From Acidiflorens sp963847715 (GTDB taxonomy: Bacteria > Acidobacteriota > Terriglobia > Terriglobales > Acidobacteriaceae), in NCBI GenBank assembly GCA_963847715.1, contig CAWKAZ010000005.1:248001-312000 (forward strand): a stretch of 64,000 bases of DNA. The letters run 5' to 3'. The notes below the pieces were generated by a model. It was not told where the DNA came from and did no database searches. It was given only the letters and a program-made list of their open reading frames with translations. Position numbers and translations under genes: made by a program. Positions 25,252 through 33,151 of this stretch are shown here, in pieces; within the stretch, counting starts at the first letter, position 1, and each line of letters begins with the position of its first letter.

Positions 25252-25459
25252 GAGCTTCGTCGCGATTGAACCGCTGGCCGTGAGAGTTACCGGTGCCGGA
25301 CAGCCGCTCGAATTCTTCGATGAAGCGCGCGGCGTCGTCCTCGCCGGCCAACTTCCGCAGGTAATCCCTAATGAGCTGATTGAGGCTCTTGCCTAAGGCC
25401 TCAGCCTTCTTTCGGGCGCGTGTGACCGTCTTCTCGTCGATGGAAAGGGTTACGTTCAT
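25238..25459 (-). CDS. ribbon-helix-helix antitoxin (VapB-like)
   Basis: 73 residues from ATG 25459. The N-terminal strand NVTLSIDEKTV and helices RARKKAEALGKSLNQLIRDY form the RHH DNA-binding part; the acidic C-terminal tail (EDDAARFIEEFERLSGTG) would wrap the PIN toxin. A GTG 21 bases upstream is also open but lies inside the operator repeats. The first gene of the toxin-antitoxin pair. Confidence 0.85.
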   Translation of the reverse strand: MNVTLSIDEKTVTRARKKAEALGKSLNQLIRDYLRKLAGEDDAARFIEEFERLSGTGNSHGQRFNRDEAHERS

Positions 25460-25460
25460 G

Positions 25461-25492
25461 GACACAGTATATGTGGACACAGCATATGTGTC
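25461..25492. promoter_or_regulatory. tandem dyad operator of the vapBC-like operon
   Basis: Two 15-bp direct repeats GACACAGTATATGTG and GACACAGCATATGTG are adjacent, starting one base upstream of the antitoxin ATG. The second with its flank makes a perfect dyad GACACA-n5-TGTGTC (25476-25492). This is the expected layout for cooperative RHH binding and autorepression. Confidence 0.65.
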
Positions 25493-25565
25493 AATTCGTT
25501 AAACCTGTGCCTACCATAAGCTGTCCATGTAGCATGCTAATAATAATAGGCTTGCGAACAATGGC

Positions 25566-26609
25566 CTATGCTTTAGTAGCCGATTCGGGCGACGGTTTCG
25601 GAGACTCTATCGCCTGAATGATTGCATCGGCAAATTCCGACGTCCCCGCAGTGCCGCCGACATCGCGCGTCAGTTTGGTGTGGTCGCGATAGACCTCATC
25701 GATGGCATTGCGGATTTTCAGGGCGGCGTCGAATTCACCGAGATGGCGCAGCATGAGCAGGGCAGAGCGCAATACGGCGGTCGGATTTGCGATGTTTTTC
25801 CCGGCGATGTCCGGAGCCGAGCCATGCACTGCTTCGAAAATGGCGCATTCGTGACCAAAATTTGCTCCCGGCACAAGTCCTAGGCCACCAACCAGTCCGG
25901 CGCACAGATCGGAAAGAATGTCGCCGTAGAGGTTCTCCATTAGCAAAATATCGTACTGGTAAGGATTCATCACCAGCTGCATGCAGGTGTTGTCGACGAT
26001 GTGCTCGCCGTAGGTGATCTCCGGATATTCTTTCGAGACGGCGCGCGAACACTTGAGAAACAGGCCGTCTGACATTTTCATGATGTTGGCTTTGTGAATG
26101 GAGTGAATCTTCTTGCGCTTGTTCTTGCGCGCATACTCAAACGCGAAACGCGATACGCGCGTGGAAGCCTTTTCGGTGATGATCTTCAGGCTCTCGACCA
26201 CTCCGGGAATGACTTCGTGTTCGATGCCGGAATATAGCCCCTCGGTGTTCTCTCGCACCACGATCAAATCGATGCCCGGATAGCGCGTGGGAATGTGCGG
26301 CAGATTGCGGATGGGCCGGAAGTTGGCAAACAGTTCGAACCGTTTACGCAGTTCGACGTTGATGCTGGCGAAGCCGCCGCCGATCGGCGTCGTGACCGGC
26401 CCTTTCAACCCAACGCGAGTGCGCTCGATCGATTCCGAGAGTTCCTTGGGAATGTATTCCTTGTACTTTTCAAACGCTTCGGCGCCAGCAGCAAAGCTTT
26501 CCCATTCGAACTTGACGCCGGTAGCTTCGACGATGCGAACGGTAGCCTGGACAACTTCAGGGCCAATTCCGTCGCCGGGGATGAGGGTTACTTTATGAGA
26601 TTGCGTCAT
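25566..26609 (-). CDS. icd: NAD-dependent isocitrate dehydrogenase (IDH/IPMDH family)
   Basis: 347 residues. LIPGDGIGPEV near 9-19, ANFRPIRNLPHIPTRYPG (substrate Arg residues), VVRENTEGLYSGIEHEV, HKANIMKMSDGLF (catalytic Lys), NLYGDILSDLCAGLVGGLG (metal Asp) and FEAVHGSAPDIAGKNIANP (nucleotide site) are all intact. The ENTEGLYSGIEHEVIPGVVESLK block favours NAD-type isocitrate dehydrogenase over isopropylmalate dehydrogenase. A TCA-cycle enzyme. It has no Shine-Dalgarno site; its leader is the end of a 39-bp inverted repeat. Confidence 0.88.
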   Translation of the reverse strand: MTQSHKVTLIPGDGIGPEVVQATVRIVEATGVKFEWESFAAGAEAFEKYKEYIPKELSESIERTRVGLKGPVTTPIGGGFASINVELRKRFELFANFRPIRNLPHIPTRYPGIDLIVVRENTEGLYSGIEHEVIPGVVESLKIITEKASTRVSRFAFEYARKNKRKKIHSIHKANIMKMSDGLFLKCSRAVSKEYPEITYGEHIVDNTCMQLVMNPYQYDILLMENLYGDILSDLCAGLVGGLGLVPGANFGHECAIFEAVHGSAPDIAGKNIANPTAVLRSALLMLRHLGEFDAALKIRNAIDEVYRDHTKLTRDVGGTAGTSEFADAIIQAIESPKPSPESATKA

Positions 26610-26616
26610 TGGATGT

Positions 26617-26655
26617 ATTGAGACATTGAATCATTGAGGCATTGAATCATTTAAC
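26617..26655. repeat. left arm of a 39-bp inverted repeat flanking the four-helix-bundle gene
   Basis: Made of octads ATTGAGAC/ATTGAATC/ATTGAGGC/ATTGAATC. Its reverse complement recurs at 27059-27097 with 37 of 39 bases matching. This arm lies 7 bases upstream of the isocitrate dehydrogenase ATG. Confidence 0.8.
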
Positions 26656-27015
26656 ACCGTGCTTTGACGTGCGCAAAGAAGCGCCGAAGATTGCTACCAG
26701 CTCATTGCTTTCTTTCAGTAAATCCCGCGTTCTTTCGGGGCTAATGACGCCCGTCTCGCCGAGTAGCTCCAGCCAAAATACGGACTCGTCCGCCTCTTCG
26801 AGCACTATGCCCATTCTGGAGATGAATTCGGCCTGAGAACGAGCGCGGCAGACGGCACGATAGTTCGCGGCAACTGAAGTGCCGGAACGAAGCAGTTGTT
26901 TACCGAGTGTCTGTGCGTCCGGAGAGTGAGGCAAGGAACGAAAGAGATTTACGATACGGATCGCAAAACCCTTCGTGCGTCTCTTCAGTTCCGCGGCTTT
27001 GTCGAGAGAATTCAT
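26647..27015 (-). CDS. four-helix-bundle protein (TIGR02436, 23S rRNA IVS-type)
   Basis: 122 residues with the family pattern: KGFAIRIVNLFRSLPHS, LGKQLLRSGTSVAANYRAVC, SQAEFISRMGIVLEEADESV and WLELLGETG. Relatives are encoded inside intervening sequences of 23S rRNA genes and as the Avd accessory protein of diversity-generating retroelements; they form basic pentameric bundles that bind nucleic acid. Here the gene sits alone between nrdR and isocitrate dehydrogenase, enclosed by a 39-bp inverted repeat. The stop codon region overlaps the left arm. Confidence 0.85.
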   Translation of the reverse strand: MNSLDKAAELKRRTKGFAIRIVNLFRSLPHSPDAQTLGKQLLRSGTSVAANYRAVCRARSQAEFISRMGIVLEEADESVFWLELLGETGVISPERTRDLLKESNELVAIFGASLRTSKHGVK

Positions 27016-27058
27016 CGAATTATTGAATCATTCAGTCAATGAATCATTGCCATGAGGC

Positions 27059-27097
27059 GTTCAATGATTCAATGCCTCAATGATCCAATGTCTCAAT
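27059..27097. repeat. right arm of the 39-bp inverted repeat
   Basis: Reverse complement of 26617-26655 with two mismatches. It begins at the last base of the nrdR stop codon. Further octads of the same type (TATTGAATC, CAATGAATC) continue toward the four-helix gene at 27020-27050. Confidence 0.8.
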
Positions 27098-27588
27098 CAG
27101 GTCTTAACGGTCTTGCCTTTCGCTTCCGGCGCGTCCTTAGCTTTCAGCAGATCCTTCAGCTCAGTCATGAACTCCTGCACGTCCTTGAAGTCCAGATAGA
27201 CCGACGCGAAACGCACATACGCAACCTTGTCGTGCCGCCGCAAGCGATTCATGATCAGTTCGCCGATCTCGCTTGTCTTGCGCTCGCGCTCGGCCGACTC
27301 GATCACAAACGTCTCGGCCTCATTGACGATCTGCTCCAACTTGCTGATCGGCACCGGACGCTTTTCGCAGGCACGCATCAGGCCATTCAGGACTTTCTGG
27401 CGGTCAAAACGCTCGCGGCGTCCGTCTTTCTTCACCACCATGTAGGGGATTTCGTCGATGCGCTCGTAGGTCGTGAAGCGCTTCTCGCACTTCAGGCATT
27501 CGCGGCGGCGGCGGATGGAATCCGCCTCTTTGCTCTCGCGCGAATCCACGACTTTGTCATTTTCAAACCCGCAGAAGGGGCATTTCAT
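27097..27588 (-). CDS. nrdR: transcriptional repressor NrdR
   Basis: 163 residues. The zinc ribbon cysteines are at 3, 6, 31 and 34 (MKCPFCGFEN ... CLKCEKRF), followed by TTYERIDEIP and the ATP-cone domain (VVKKDGRRERFDRQKVLNGL ... KVAYVRFASVYLDFKD). NrdR represses ribonucleotide reductase genes in response to dATP/ATP. The length is normal. The stop abuts the inverted repeat of the next cassette. Confidence 0.96.
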   Translation of the reverse strand: MKCPFCGFENDKVVDSRESKEADSIRRRRECLKCEKRFTTYERIDEIPYMVVKKDGRRERFDRQKVLNGLMRACEKRPVPISKLEQIVNEAETFVIESAERERKTSEIGELIMNRLRRHDKVAYVRFASVYLDFKDVQEFMTELKDLLKAKDAPEAKGKTVKT

Positions 27589-27624
27589 GCTTGACGCTCA
27601 GGTATGGATAAATTGTAGCAGGGA

Positions 27625-27654
27625 GGTCTCAGGTGTCAGGTCTCGGGTCTCAGG
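27625..27654. repeat. heptad-period array
   Basis: GGTCTCA/GGTGTCA/GGTCTCG/GGTCTCA, four units of seven bases, upstream of nrdR. A looser complementary block (GCTGAGAGGGTCTTCCTGACA) follows at about 27665-27688. Confidence 0.6.
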
Positions 27655-27689
27655 AAACTACAGCTGTGCTGAGAGGGTCTTCCTGACAT

Positions 27690-28769
27690 CTAGGAACTGA
27701 CTTCGGGAACTTGTTCTTCTTCTTCCGCCTCGGCGCTCTCCGCCGAAAGCTTGCGCAGCGACAGCCGTTCGTAGTGAGCCAGCACAAGTCCTAAGGGAAC
27801 GACGGCCACAAACGTCACCAGCCAGAGCATAATGCCACAACTTACCGCGAGTTCTTTCGGAGCGATATCGAAGACGTGATCCATGGCGCTGATCGTCGCC
27901 AGTTGCGAGCCGCCGCCGACGCCCGGCAATTGCACCATCGAGCCAATCATGCTCGATCCCATCAGCAGCAGAACCTTGGTTGTGCTCATGGCGTGCATGG
28001 GCGCTCCGTAGGCGTAGGTGACCTCTTTATAGGCCACAGCAATCACCCACCACATCAGCACCGAAACGGCCGAAATCTGCAGAAACGCGAATGGTCCGTG
28101 GATCGTGTTGAGGCCGGCGGTGAACTCGCGCACCTTTTGGGCGATGCGGTGGCCGAGATTTTCGGCGAGATGCGAGAATCGCTCCTCCACCCACTGTGCG
28201 ATGCGATTCCCGCGGTAAGCCATCAGCAGAGCAGCGCAAAGAAGGCCGAAAACCACTCCAATGAGAGCGAAGCCGGTGAGGTGGATCCAGTGCCGAACGG
28301 CCTCGGGAGTAGTCGGCGCGTTCACAAAAGCACGGAGCTTCGAGGGCAGAAAAATTGCGGACACCAGCAAGACCGTAAATCCGGCGACGTCAAAAATTCT
28401 CTCGACCGCCCAAACCGCCGCCTGCGACGCAAATGGCAGGTTCTCACGGCGTGCGATCAGGTATGGACGAATCAATTCTCCGGCGCGGCCGAGCAGGGCC
28501 AGGCCGGTGAATCCGATCACCGTGGCCGAGATGAGTCCCAGGGTAGAAGCGTCCTTGCGAACCGGACGAAGAAAAATCTTCCAACGCAACGCGCGCAGAA
28601 AATAGGCGATGTAGATGAGGGCGATGCCGTGCGCGATGTGGCGCCAGTGAATCTGGAAGCGAATCAGCAGTGCCCAATCGAAGTTACGCCAGGTACGGAA
28701 CTGGAGATAAATCAGCGCGGCCAGAACTAGGACGACGACCGCATAGGCAATGTATCTTTTAGATTTCAT
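27690..28769 (-). CDS. lysylphosphatidylglycerol synthase transmembrane region / flippase-like protein (UPF0104)
   Basis: 359 residues and about eight transmembrane helices. The family blocks YFLRALRWKIFLRPV near 56, GRAGELIRPYLIARR near 95, AVWAVERIFDVAGF, and the late LPGVGGGSQLATISAMDHVF are present. The soluble MprF synthase domain is absent, so this is the stand-alone flippase-like half, which in relatives moves or glycosylates lipids (AglD type). The acidic tail (ESAEAEEEEQ) is probably cytoplasmic. Confidence 0.85.
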   Translation of the reverse strand: MKSKRYIAYAVVVLVLAALIYLQFRTWRNFDWALLIRFQIHWRHIAHGIALIYIAYFLRALRWKIFLRPVRKDASTLGLISATVIGFTGLALLGRAGELIRPYLIARRENLPFASQAAVWAVERIFDVAGFTVLLVSAIFLPSKLRAFVNAPTTPEAVRHWIHLTGFALIGVVFGLLCAALLMAYRGNRIAQWVEERFSHLAENLGHRIAQKVREFTAGLNTIHGPFAFLQISAVSVLMWWVIAVAYKEVTYAYGAPMHAMSTTKVLLLMGSSMIGSMVQLPGVGGGSQLATISAMDHVFDIAPKELAVSCGIMLWLVTFVAVVPLGLVLAHYERLSLRKLSAESAEAEEEEQVPEVSS

Positions 28770-28878
28770 TCAGTAGATGGCCATTCAGTGCCGAGTCGGA
28801 GGAAGGCACTGCTGTGGTCAGCATCGCCCCACACGAAGGTAAATGAGAGAGCAGTCAGGGTCAATGTTCGGGGGCTCG

Positions 28879-29781
28879 TCATTGTGACGATGCGACTGGC
28901 GTGGAAGGAGCACTAGACTTGGCAGTCTGACTCGGGATTCGTGCCGAAGCTTGTGTCGATGTTCGTGCCGAAGTTTGTCCCGAAGCTTTGCCCGCGGTCG
29001 CTGCTTTCTTTGCAGCGAGCAGTTTCTTCTTTTCTTCTTTTTCCTGCGCAATCTTCTTCTGGTTGTATTCGCGGACGATCCGATTCACATACGCACGCGT
29101 TTCGCGAAAGGGCGGCACTCCGTTGTATTTTTCCACCCGCTCCGGTCCTGCGTTGTAAGCGGCCAGCGCCTTAACGAGGTCGAAGTTGTATCGCTCCAGC
29201 AGTTCGCGAAGGTAGCGGCTCCCGCCCGTGACGTTGTCTTGCGGATCGAACGCATTGTTCACCCCGAGCTGGTTCGCCGTGCCGGGCATGAGTTGCATCA
29301 GTCCCCGCGCGCCCTTCGGAGAAACGGCGCGAGTGTTAAATCCGCTTTCTGCGTGGATGACGCTGTTCACCAGGTCGGGATCGAGATGATACGTGGCGCT
29401 AGCGGAGTCGACCACCTGGTTCAAAGGCATCGCCGGTTTGATCGGCGCGGACGCGACGTGAGCCGGTGCAGGAGCCTGAATAGATACGGGCGCCGGCGGT
29501 TCCACGGGCGGCGGCGGCGACAGGTCTTTCTCGAAGCTCGCGATATCGGCCGTAGGAACGTCGGTAAAACTGGCATCGTCTGTGGAAAGGAAGAGACGAG
29601 TCGTCGCTCCCAAGACCGATCGATGATCGTGGCGGATGCTGAAGCCATTTCGAAGAATTGCCAGATCGGCGGCGTGCGCACGAGGAGCCGCGATAATCGC
29701 AACCAGCGCGCAAAGAAGCACAGCGGTGTTCGTCGACCACATCGCGCTTCCTTGCCTCGCCGATGCACTTTTTCGAATCAT
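28879..29781 (-). CDS. lytic murein transglycosylase (SLT domain)
   Basis: 300 residues, signal peptide ending near residue 38 (PRAHA). After a Pro-rich linker the SLT domain spans about 125-235: HAESGFNTRAVSPKGARGLM with the catalytic Glu, QLMPGTANQLGV, NVTGGSRYLRELLERY and AYNAGPERVEKYNGVPPFRET. It cleaves peptidoglycan to 1,6-anhydro muropeptides in the periplasm. The last 60 residues are a Lys-rich helix followed by a degenerate QTSARTSTQASARIPSQ repeat. It overlaps the stop of the HAD gene by one base (TAATG). Confidence 0.9.
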   Translation of the reverse strand: MIRKSASARQGSAMWSTNTAVLLCALVAIIAAPRAHAADLAILRNGFSIRHDHRSVLGATTRLFLSTDDASFTDVPTADIASFEKDLSPPPPVEPPAPVSIQAPAPAHVASAPIKPAMPLNQVVDSASATYHLDPDLVNSVIHAESGFNTRAVSPKGARGLMQLMPGTANQLGVNNAFDPQDNVTGGSRYLRELLERYNFDLVKALAAYNAGPERVEKYNGVPPFRETRAYVNRIVREYNQKKIAQEKEEKKKLLAAKKAATAGKASGQTSARTSTQASARIPSQTAKSSAPSTPVASSQ

Positions 29782-30692
29782 TACAAGCTGCTCAAAATCT
29801 CTGACCGAGGATTCTTCTCTTCACTTACCGCCGCAAGTTCTTTTCCGTACAGCATATGCTCGACTGCAGCGGCTACTCCGCTCTCGGCGTTCGAGCGGGT
29901 CAGCTTCCAGCCTCGGCCCAGCAGTTCGTGCGATGCATTCCCCATGATAAAGGGGTGCCCGGCAAAGGCAAGCATTTCAATGTCGTTATAGTTGTCACCA
30001 ACGGCCATGACCTGTTCGCGCGTTAGACCGCGATAGTTGGCCCAGCGCTCGAGCGCGTGCCCCTTGGAGCATCCGTCATTGAGCACATCAACAATCGACA
30101 GGTCACGACCCGGGTACTCGGTGCGCAAGACCGTGATCGGCAGGCCGGAGGCGTCGAGCGCCCGCAATACCCGTTGCATGTCGGCGACCGGACCACAGAA
30201 CATGGCCTGTACGGGGTCGGTCGTTAGTGCATCCTCGATCGGAACCACGAACTGGATGTACTGCATATTCTTTTCCAGCCAGCGTTGAATGCTGCCTTCG
30301 AGCTGATCGAGGCGTTCGATCACGATCGTGCCCGGCCCGTTACTGTCAAAGGTCAGAACCGTCTGTCCGCGAAATTCCTGCATGTGGCGAACCAGTTTTC
30401 GGCAGGTTGGCTCGGGCAGCAGATCGCGATGGAAAGTCTCTCCCGCGAGCGACCGCGTGACGGCGCCGTTTGAACTGATCAGCCAAAGATCGAACCCTAA
30501 TTGCTGCGCGATAGGAAGAGCGAATGTATGGCGGCGTCCCGTGACCAGGATGACCTCGACCCCCTCGGAATGAGCCCGCCGCAGGGTTGCAAGGTCGGTT
30601 TCCGAGATATGGAATTCCGGGTTGAGCAGCGTGCCGTCAATATCGATGGCAATGAGGCGGATAGAATCGGCGGGCACGGACAATTTTAACAT
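29781..30692 (-). CDS. HAD superfamily phosphatase (Cof type)
   Basis: 303 residues from ATG 30692. Motif I DIDGT with nucleophile D17, motif II SSNGA, a Lys in the GCSKGHAL block, and motif IV GDNYNDIEMLAFAG. The C2 cap lies between about 90 and 200. Cof-type members hydrolyse sugar phosphates, flavin phosphates or pyridoxal phosphate; the substrate cannot be read from sequence. Its stop overlaps the transglycosylase start, giving a two-gene operon. Confidence 0.9.
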   Translation of the reverse strand: MLKLSVPADSIRLIAIDIDGTLLNPEFHISETDLATLRRAHSEGVEVILVTGRRHTFALPIAQQLGFDLWLISSNGAVTRSLAGETFHRDLLPEPTCRKLVRHMQEFRGQTVLTFDSNGPGTIVIERLDQLEGSIQRWLEKNMQYIQFVVPIEDALTTDPVQAMFCGPVADMQRVLRALDASGLPITVLRTEYPGRDLSIVDVLNDGCSKGHALERWANYRGLTREQVMAVGDNYNDIEMLAFAGHPFIMGNASHELLGRGWKLTRSNAESGVAAAVEHMLYGKELAAVSEEKNPRSEILSSL

Positions 30693-30721
30693 TGCCTTGT
30701 GGAGGGGGCTTTGCTCGGCAG

Positions 30722-30740
30722 GACGGGGCAGAGCCCCGTC
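30722..30740. terminator. GC-rich hairpin between divergent genes
   Basis: GACGGGGC-AGA-GCCCCGTC is a perfect 8-bp stem with no T-tract. It lies upstream of both flanking genes, so a repeat or regulatory role is as likely as termination. Confidence 0.35.
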
Positions 30741-30783
30741 ACCACACCAGCCATGCGACAATCATTCGCCTCGGAGGTACTCA

Positions 30784-31221
30784 ATGAAATTACGTTTTCT
30801 TCTGTTGCTCCTGACTTTGTTTCCCGTGGCCCTTCCCGCACAGTCTGCGCCCGAAACCGGCAAGCCCTTTGTTGTCGAGTACTACTACAAGACCAAATGG
30901 GGCCACGCTGACGAGTTCCTGCAGCTGTTCAAGAAGAACCACTACCCGCTGCTGAAGAAGCAGGTGGAAATGGGCCGCATGCTCAAGGTCTGGATGGATC
31001 AGCCCCGTTATCACACCACCGAAGACGGCCGCTGGGATTATCGCGTCACCATCGTCTTCAAGAATTCCGCGATGGCGAACGAGCCTTTCGACGAGGACTC
31101 CCTGAAGAAGCAGCTTTGGCCCGACCAGGCCACTTACCTGAAGGAAGAGCAGCGTCGGTTCGAAATCCTCGACGCCCATTGGGATTTGCCGGTTAAGACC
31201 GTCGAGCTGGATGGCAAATAA
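30784..31221 (+). CDS. secreted protein of unknown function
   Basis: 145 residues from ATG 30784, with GGAGG seven bases upstream. The signal peptide ends near residue 21 (VALPAQS). The mature part (FVVEYYYKTKWGHADEFLQL, MLKVWMDQPRYHT, DYRVTIVFKNS) has the alternating strand/helix look of a dimeric alpha-beta barrel, but I cannot assign a family. Probably periplasmic. Confidence 0.7.
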   Translation: MKLRFLLLLLTLFPVALPAQSAPETGKPFVVEYYYKTKWGHADEFLQLFKKNHYPLLKKQVEMGRMLKVWMDQPRYHTTEDGRWDYRVTIVFKNSAMANEPFDEDSLKKQLWPDQATYLKEEQRRFEILDAHWDLPVKTVELDGK

Positions 31222-31358
31222 ATGCACTCAGCTCCGGGCGGTATTCACAACTGCATGAAAAATGTAAAAGATTGATGAATTCTACCGATCAAATCCTTTA
31301 TGTCTGCTATCAGAATTAGGAGTTAGACACGCCGCTACCCATGCCGCTACGTTAGATC

Positions 31359-32102
31359 ATGGATAACGTACTGATTGATCGCATAATGAGGGGCGCGGAA
31401 GTTTCGCCCGTAGATCTACTCCACGAGATTGGCGGCCGACTGGCCACGGCCGGGGATTTCCACGAAGTACTGGACCGGGTGGTAGAGTTCGCCTCGGCGC
31501 TGGTAAAGTGCGACTCCTGCCTCATTTATGTGCTCGAGGGCGAAGAACTGGTGCTGCGCGCCTCCAAGAATGCGCATCCCGACGTTGTAGACCGGCTCAA
31601 ACTCCGCGTGGGGCAGGGAATTACGGGCTGGGTCGCCGAGCATCATGAACCGGTGGCCATTTCAGAAAAAGCGTCCCAGGACATGCGATTCCAGTTTTTC
31701 CATGAATTGCCCGAGGATAGTTACGAAGCATTTCTCTCCGTGCCCCTGATGTGCCGAGGGCGCGTCGTCGGCACGATGAACCTGCAGCACCGGAATCCGC
31801 ACATCCACAAACCGAAAGAGATTCGCTTGATTTCCGCCATTGGTTTTCTGGTGGGTGCCGAGATTGAGTTAGCCCGCATGGAAGAAGCGAATTCTCAACT
31901 CACCGACCAGTTGCAAACGCGAAAGCTGGTCGAACGCGCCAAGGGCATTCTGCAACGCGATCTCGGACTGAGTGAGGAGCAAGCCTACCTAGCACTGCAG
32001 CGGCAGAGCCGGCAGAAGCGCAAGGCCATGAGAGAAGTTGCCGAAGCGATCATCCTCGGGGAAGAAGTCCGCGAAAATACGCGGCGCCCCGCGGTTTCCT
32101 AG
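31359..32102 (+). CDS. GAF domain plus ANTAR domain RNA-binding regulator
   Basis: 247 residues. The GAF domain spans about 15-170 (CDSCLIYVLEGEELVLRAS, VGQGITGWVAEHHEPVAISE, FLSVPLMCRGRVVGTMNLQH), followed by an ANTAR domain at about 180-232 (LQTRKLVERAKGILQRDLGL ... AYLALQRQSRQKRKAMREVA). ANTAR proteins bind paired hairpins in nascent RNA and prevent termination. The GAF part would sense a small ligand or redox signal. No target hairpin pair was recognised nearby. Confidence 0.92.
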   Translation: MDNVLIDRIMRGAEVSPVDLLHEIGGRLATAGDFHEVLDRVVEFASALVKCDSCLIYVLEGEELVLRASKNAHPDVVDRLKLRVGQGITGWVAEHHEPVAISEKASQDMRFQFFHELPEDSYEAFLSVPLMCRGRVVGTMNLQHRNPHIHKPKEIRLISAIGFLVGAEIELARMEEANSQLTDQLQTRKLVERAKGILQRDLGLSEEQAYLALQRQSRQKRKAMREVAEAIILGEEVRENTRRPAVS

Positions 32103-32198
32103 CCGCGTTTCCCATTCAGCCTTGAAAGACTAACGACGACTCACGGCACGCCTTCGGCCTTGCCTTTTGTGCTAGAAAACCCCGTTCTTGCGAGAGGG

Positions 32199-32246
32199 AC
32201 TTGCGGCCCAGGTTAGCGCCCAAAGAACGGGCGTGAACCTGGGGCA
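32199..32246. repeat. palindromic repeat CCCAGGTTAGCGCCC type, copy 1
   Basis: GCCCAGGTTAGCGCCCAAAG and CGGGCGTGAACCTGGGGCAC form a stem with a short loop. A near-identical copy is at 59041-59083. Both follow a plus-strand gene at its 3' side. Confidence 0.65.
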
Positions 32247-32285
32247 CAAAGAATTGTCGTCGGATTGTTGGAGCACAAAAGAGAA

Positions 32286-32322
32286 CCCTGGGAGCAGATT
32301 GCGATGGGATCTGCTCCCAGGG
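32286..32322 (-). terminator. rho-independent terminator
   Basis: CCCTGGGAGCAGAT (32286-32299) pairs perfectly with 32309-32322, a 14-bp stem with a 9-nt loop. On the minus strand it is followed by TTCTCTTTT and lies 44 bases past the stop of the secreted-protein gene. Confidence 0.85.
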
Positions 32323-32366
32323 CGGCAGCTACGATTCGGCTGTGGGACCGAGACGCGGCTGAATGG

Positions 32367-32756
32367 CTATTTCGAGGGACTGCCCGCAGGAACCGCAAAA
32401 CGCAGACTGATGTCGTACTGCGGCAGGTCCATGGCGCTGACAAAACTCTGACCCTGTTTCGAGACCAGGTAGAGCTTGCTGGTGGCGTTGGCCTGCGGAG
32501 ATTCCACGTCTGTGACCATGAGAATCGCGTCGGTGCCCGTGCCGTTAAGACCTCGGAGCATTAGAAATGTGGGAGGGCTGCTCGTCTTAACGGAGAAGGC
32601 GTAATCTCCTGGTCGCAGAACGTGATTCTGCCAGTGAACTTCGTGAACTAACGTGAAAACGCCATGGGCGTCTTCGGCGGCAGCCAGTGTCGGCTGAATG
32701 CTGAACATACTCAAACTCAAAACAGCGGCATATGCGAATGTGCGAATCGATCTCAT
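32367..32756 (-). CDS. small secreted protein
   Basis: 129 residues from ATG 32756, with GGAGA upstream. The signal peptide ends near residue 26. The mature part contains VHWQNHVLRPGDYAFSVKTS and DLPQYDISLRFAVPAG, a beta-rich pattern seen in many short Acidobacteriota exported proteins of unknown role. A strong terminator follows it. Confidence 0.7.
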   Translation of the reverse strand: MRSIRTFAYAAVLSLSMFSIQPTLAAAEDAHGVFTLVHEVHWQNHVLRPGDYAFSVKTSSPPTFLMLRGLNGTGTDAILMVTDVESPQANATSKLYLVSKQGQSFVSAMDLPQYDISLRFAVPAGSPSK

Positions 32757-33151
32757 TTCTGTCTCCTATTGTTGGTCTAAAGGAGCACGCGGGCCGAGGT
32801 GCAGAATCGCGTGAACCTAGATTCAGTGGGAGAACAACGAGGTCAGCAGATTTGCCATGCAGCGAACGAGGCTGAACGCAAACATCAGCTTCAGGGGAAG
32901 CATCGGTGCGCCCCCGAAGTGAAATGATTATGCGTTGTCCAGCGCCGCCGGTCCAACGCAAAAATCAAATCGGCGCTATCAGCGTCAACGTTAAGAATCG
33001 GCTAACTCGATTCGCCGATCAATGTCCCACGCTCCCAATTGAGCCCGCTTTCTTCACGTTTGGCCGCCTGCGTTTGCCAAAGCTGCTTCGGATACGAGAA
33101 CATACTTGGTTTGCATACATCCCACAGTTCCTATAAGGAAGCAGCCAAAAT
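32757..33151. other. divergent intergenic region, nothing recognised
   Basis: 395 bases between a leftward secreted-protein gene and the rightward inositol-phosphate synthase gene. I see no protein-like frame, repeat or RNA motif apart from the AAGGAAG ribosome site before ATG 33152. It probably contains both promoters. Confidence 0.4.

Noticed and set aside
26617..27097. Insertion sequence or transposon
   Set aside because: The inverted repeats resemble IS ends, but no transposase is encoded and no target duplication is evident; it is described instead as a possible IVS-like cassette.
28879..29060. Separate repeat protein or coding minisatellite downstream of the flippase-like gene
   Set aside because: The imperfect 12-base repeats are the C-terminal tail of the lytic transglycosylase reading frame, not a separate gene.
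31222..31358. ANTAR target RNA ahead of the GAF-ANTAR gene
   Set aside because: Paired hairpins with the expected six-base loops could not be made convincingly by hand.
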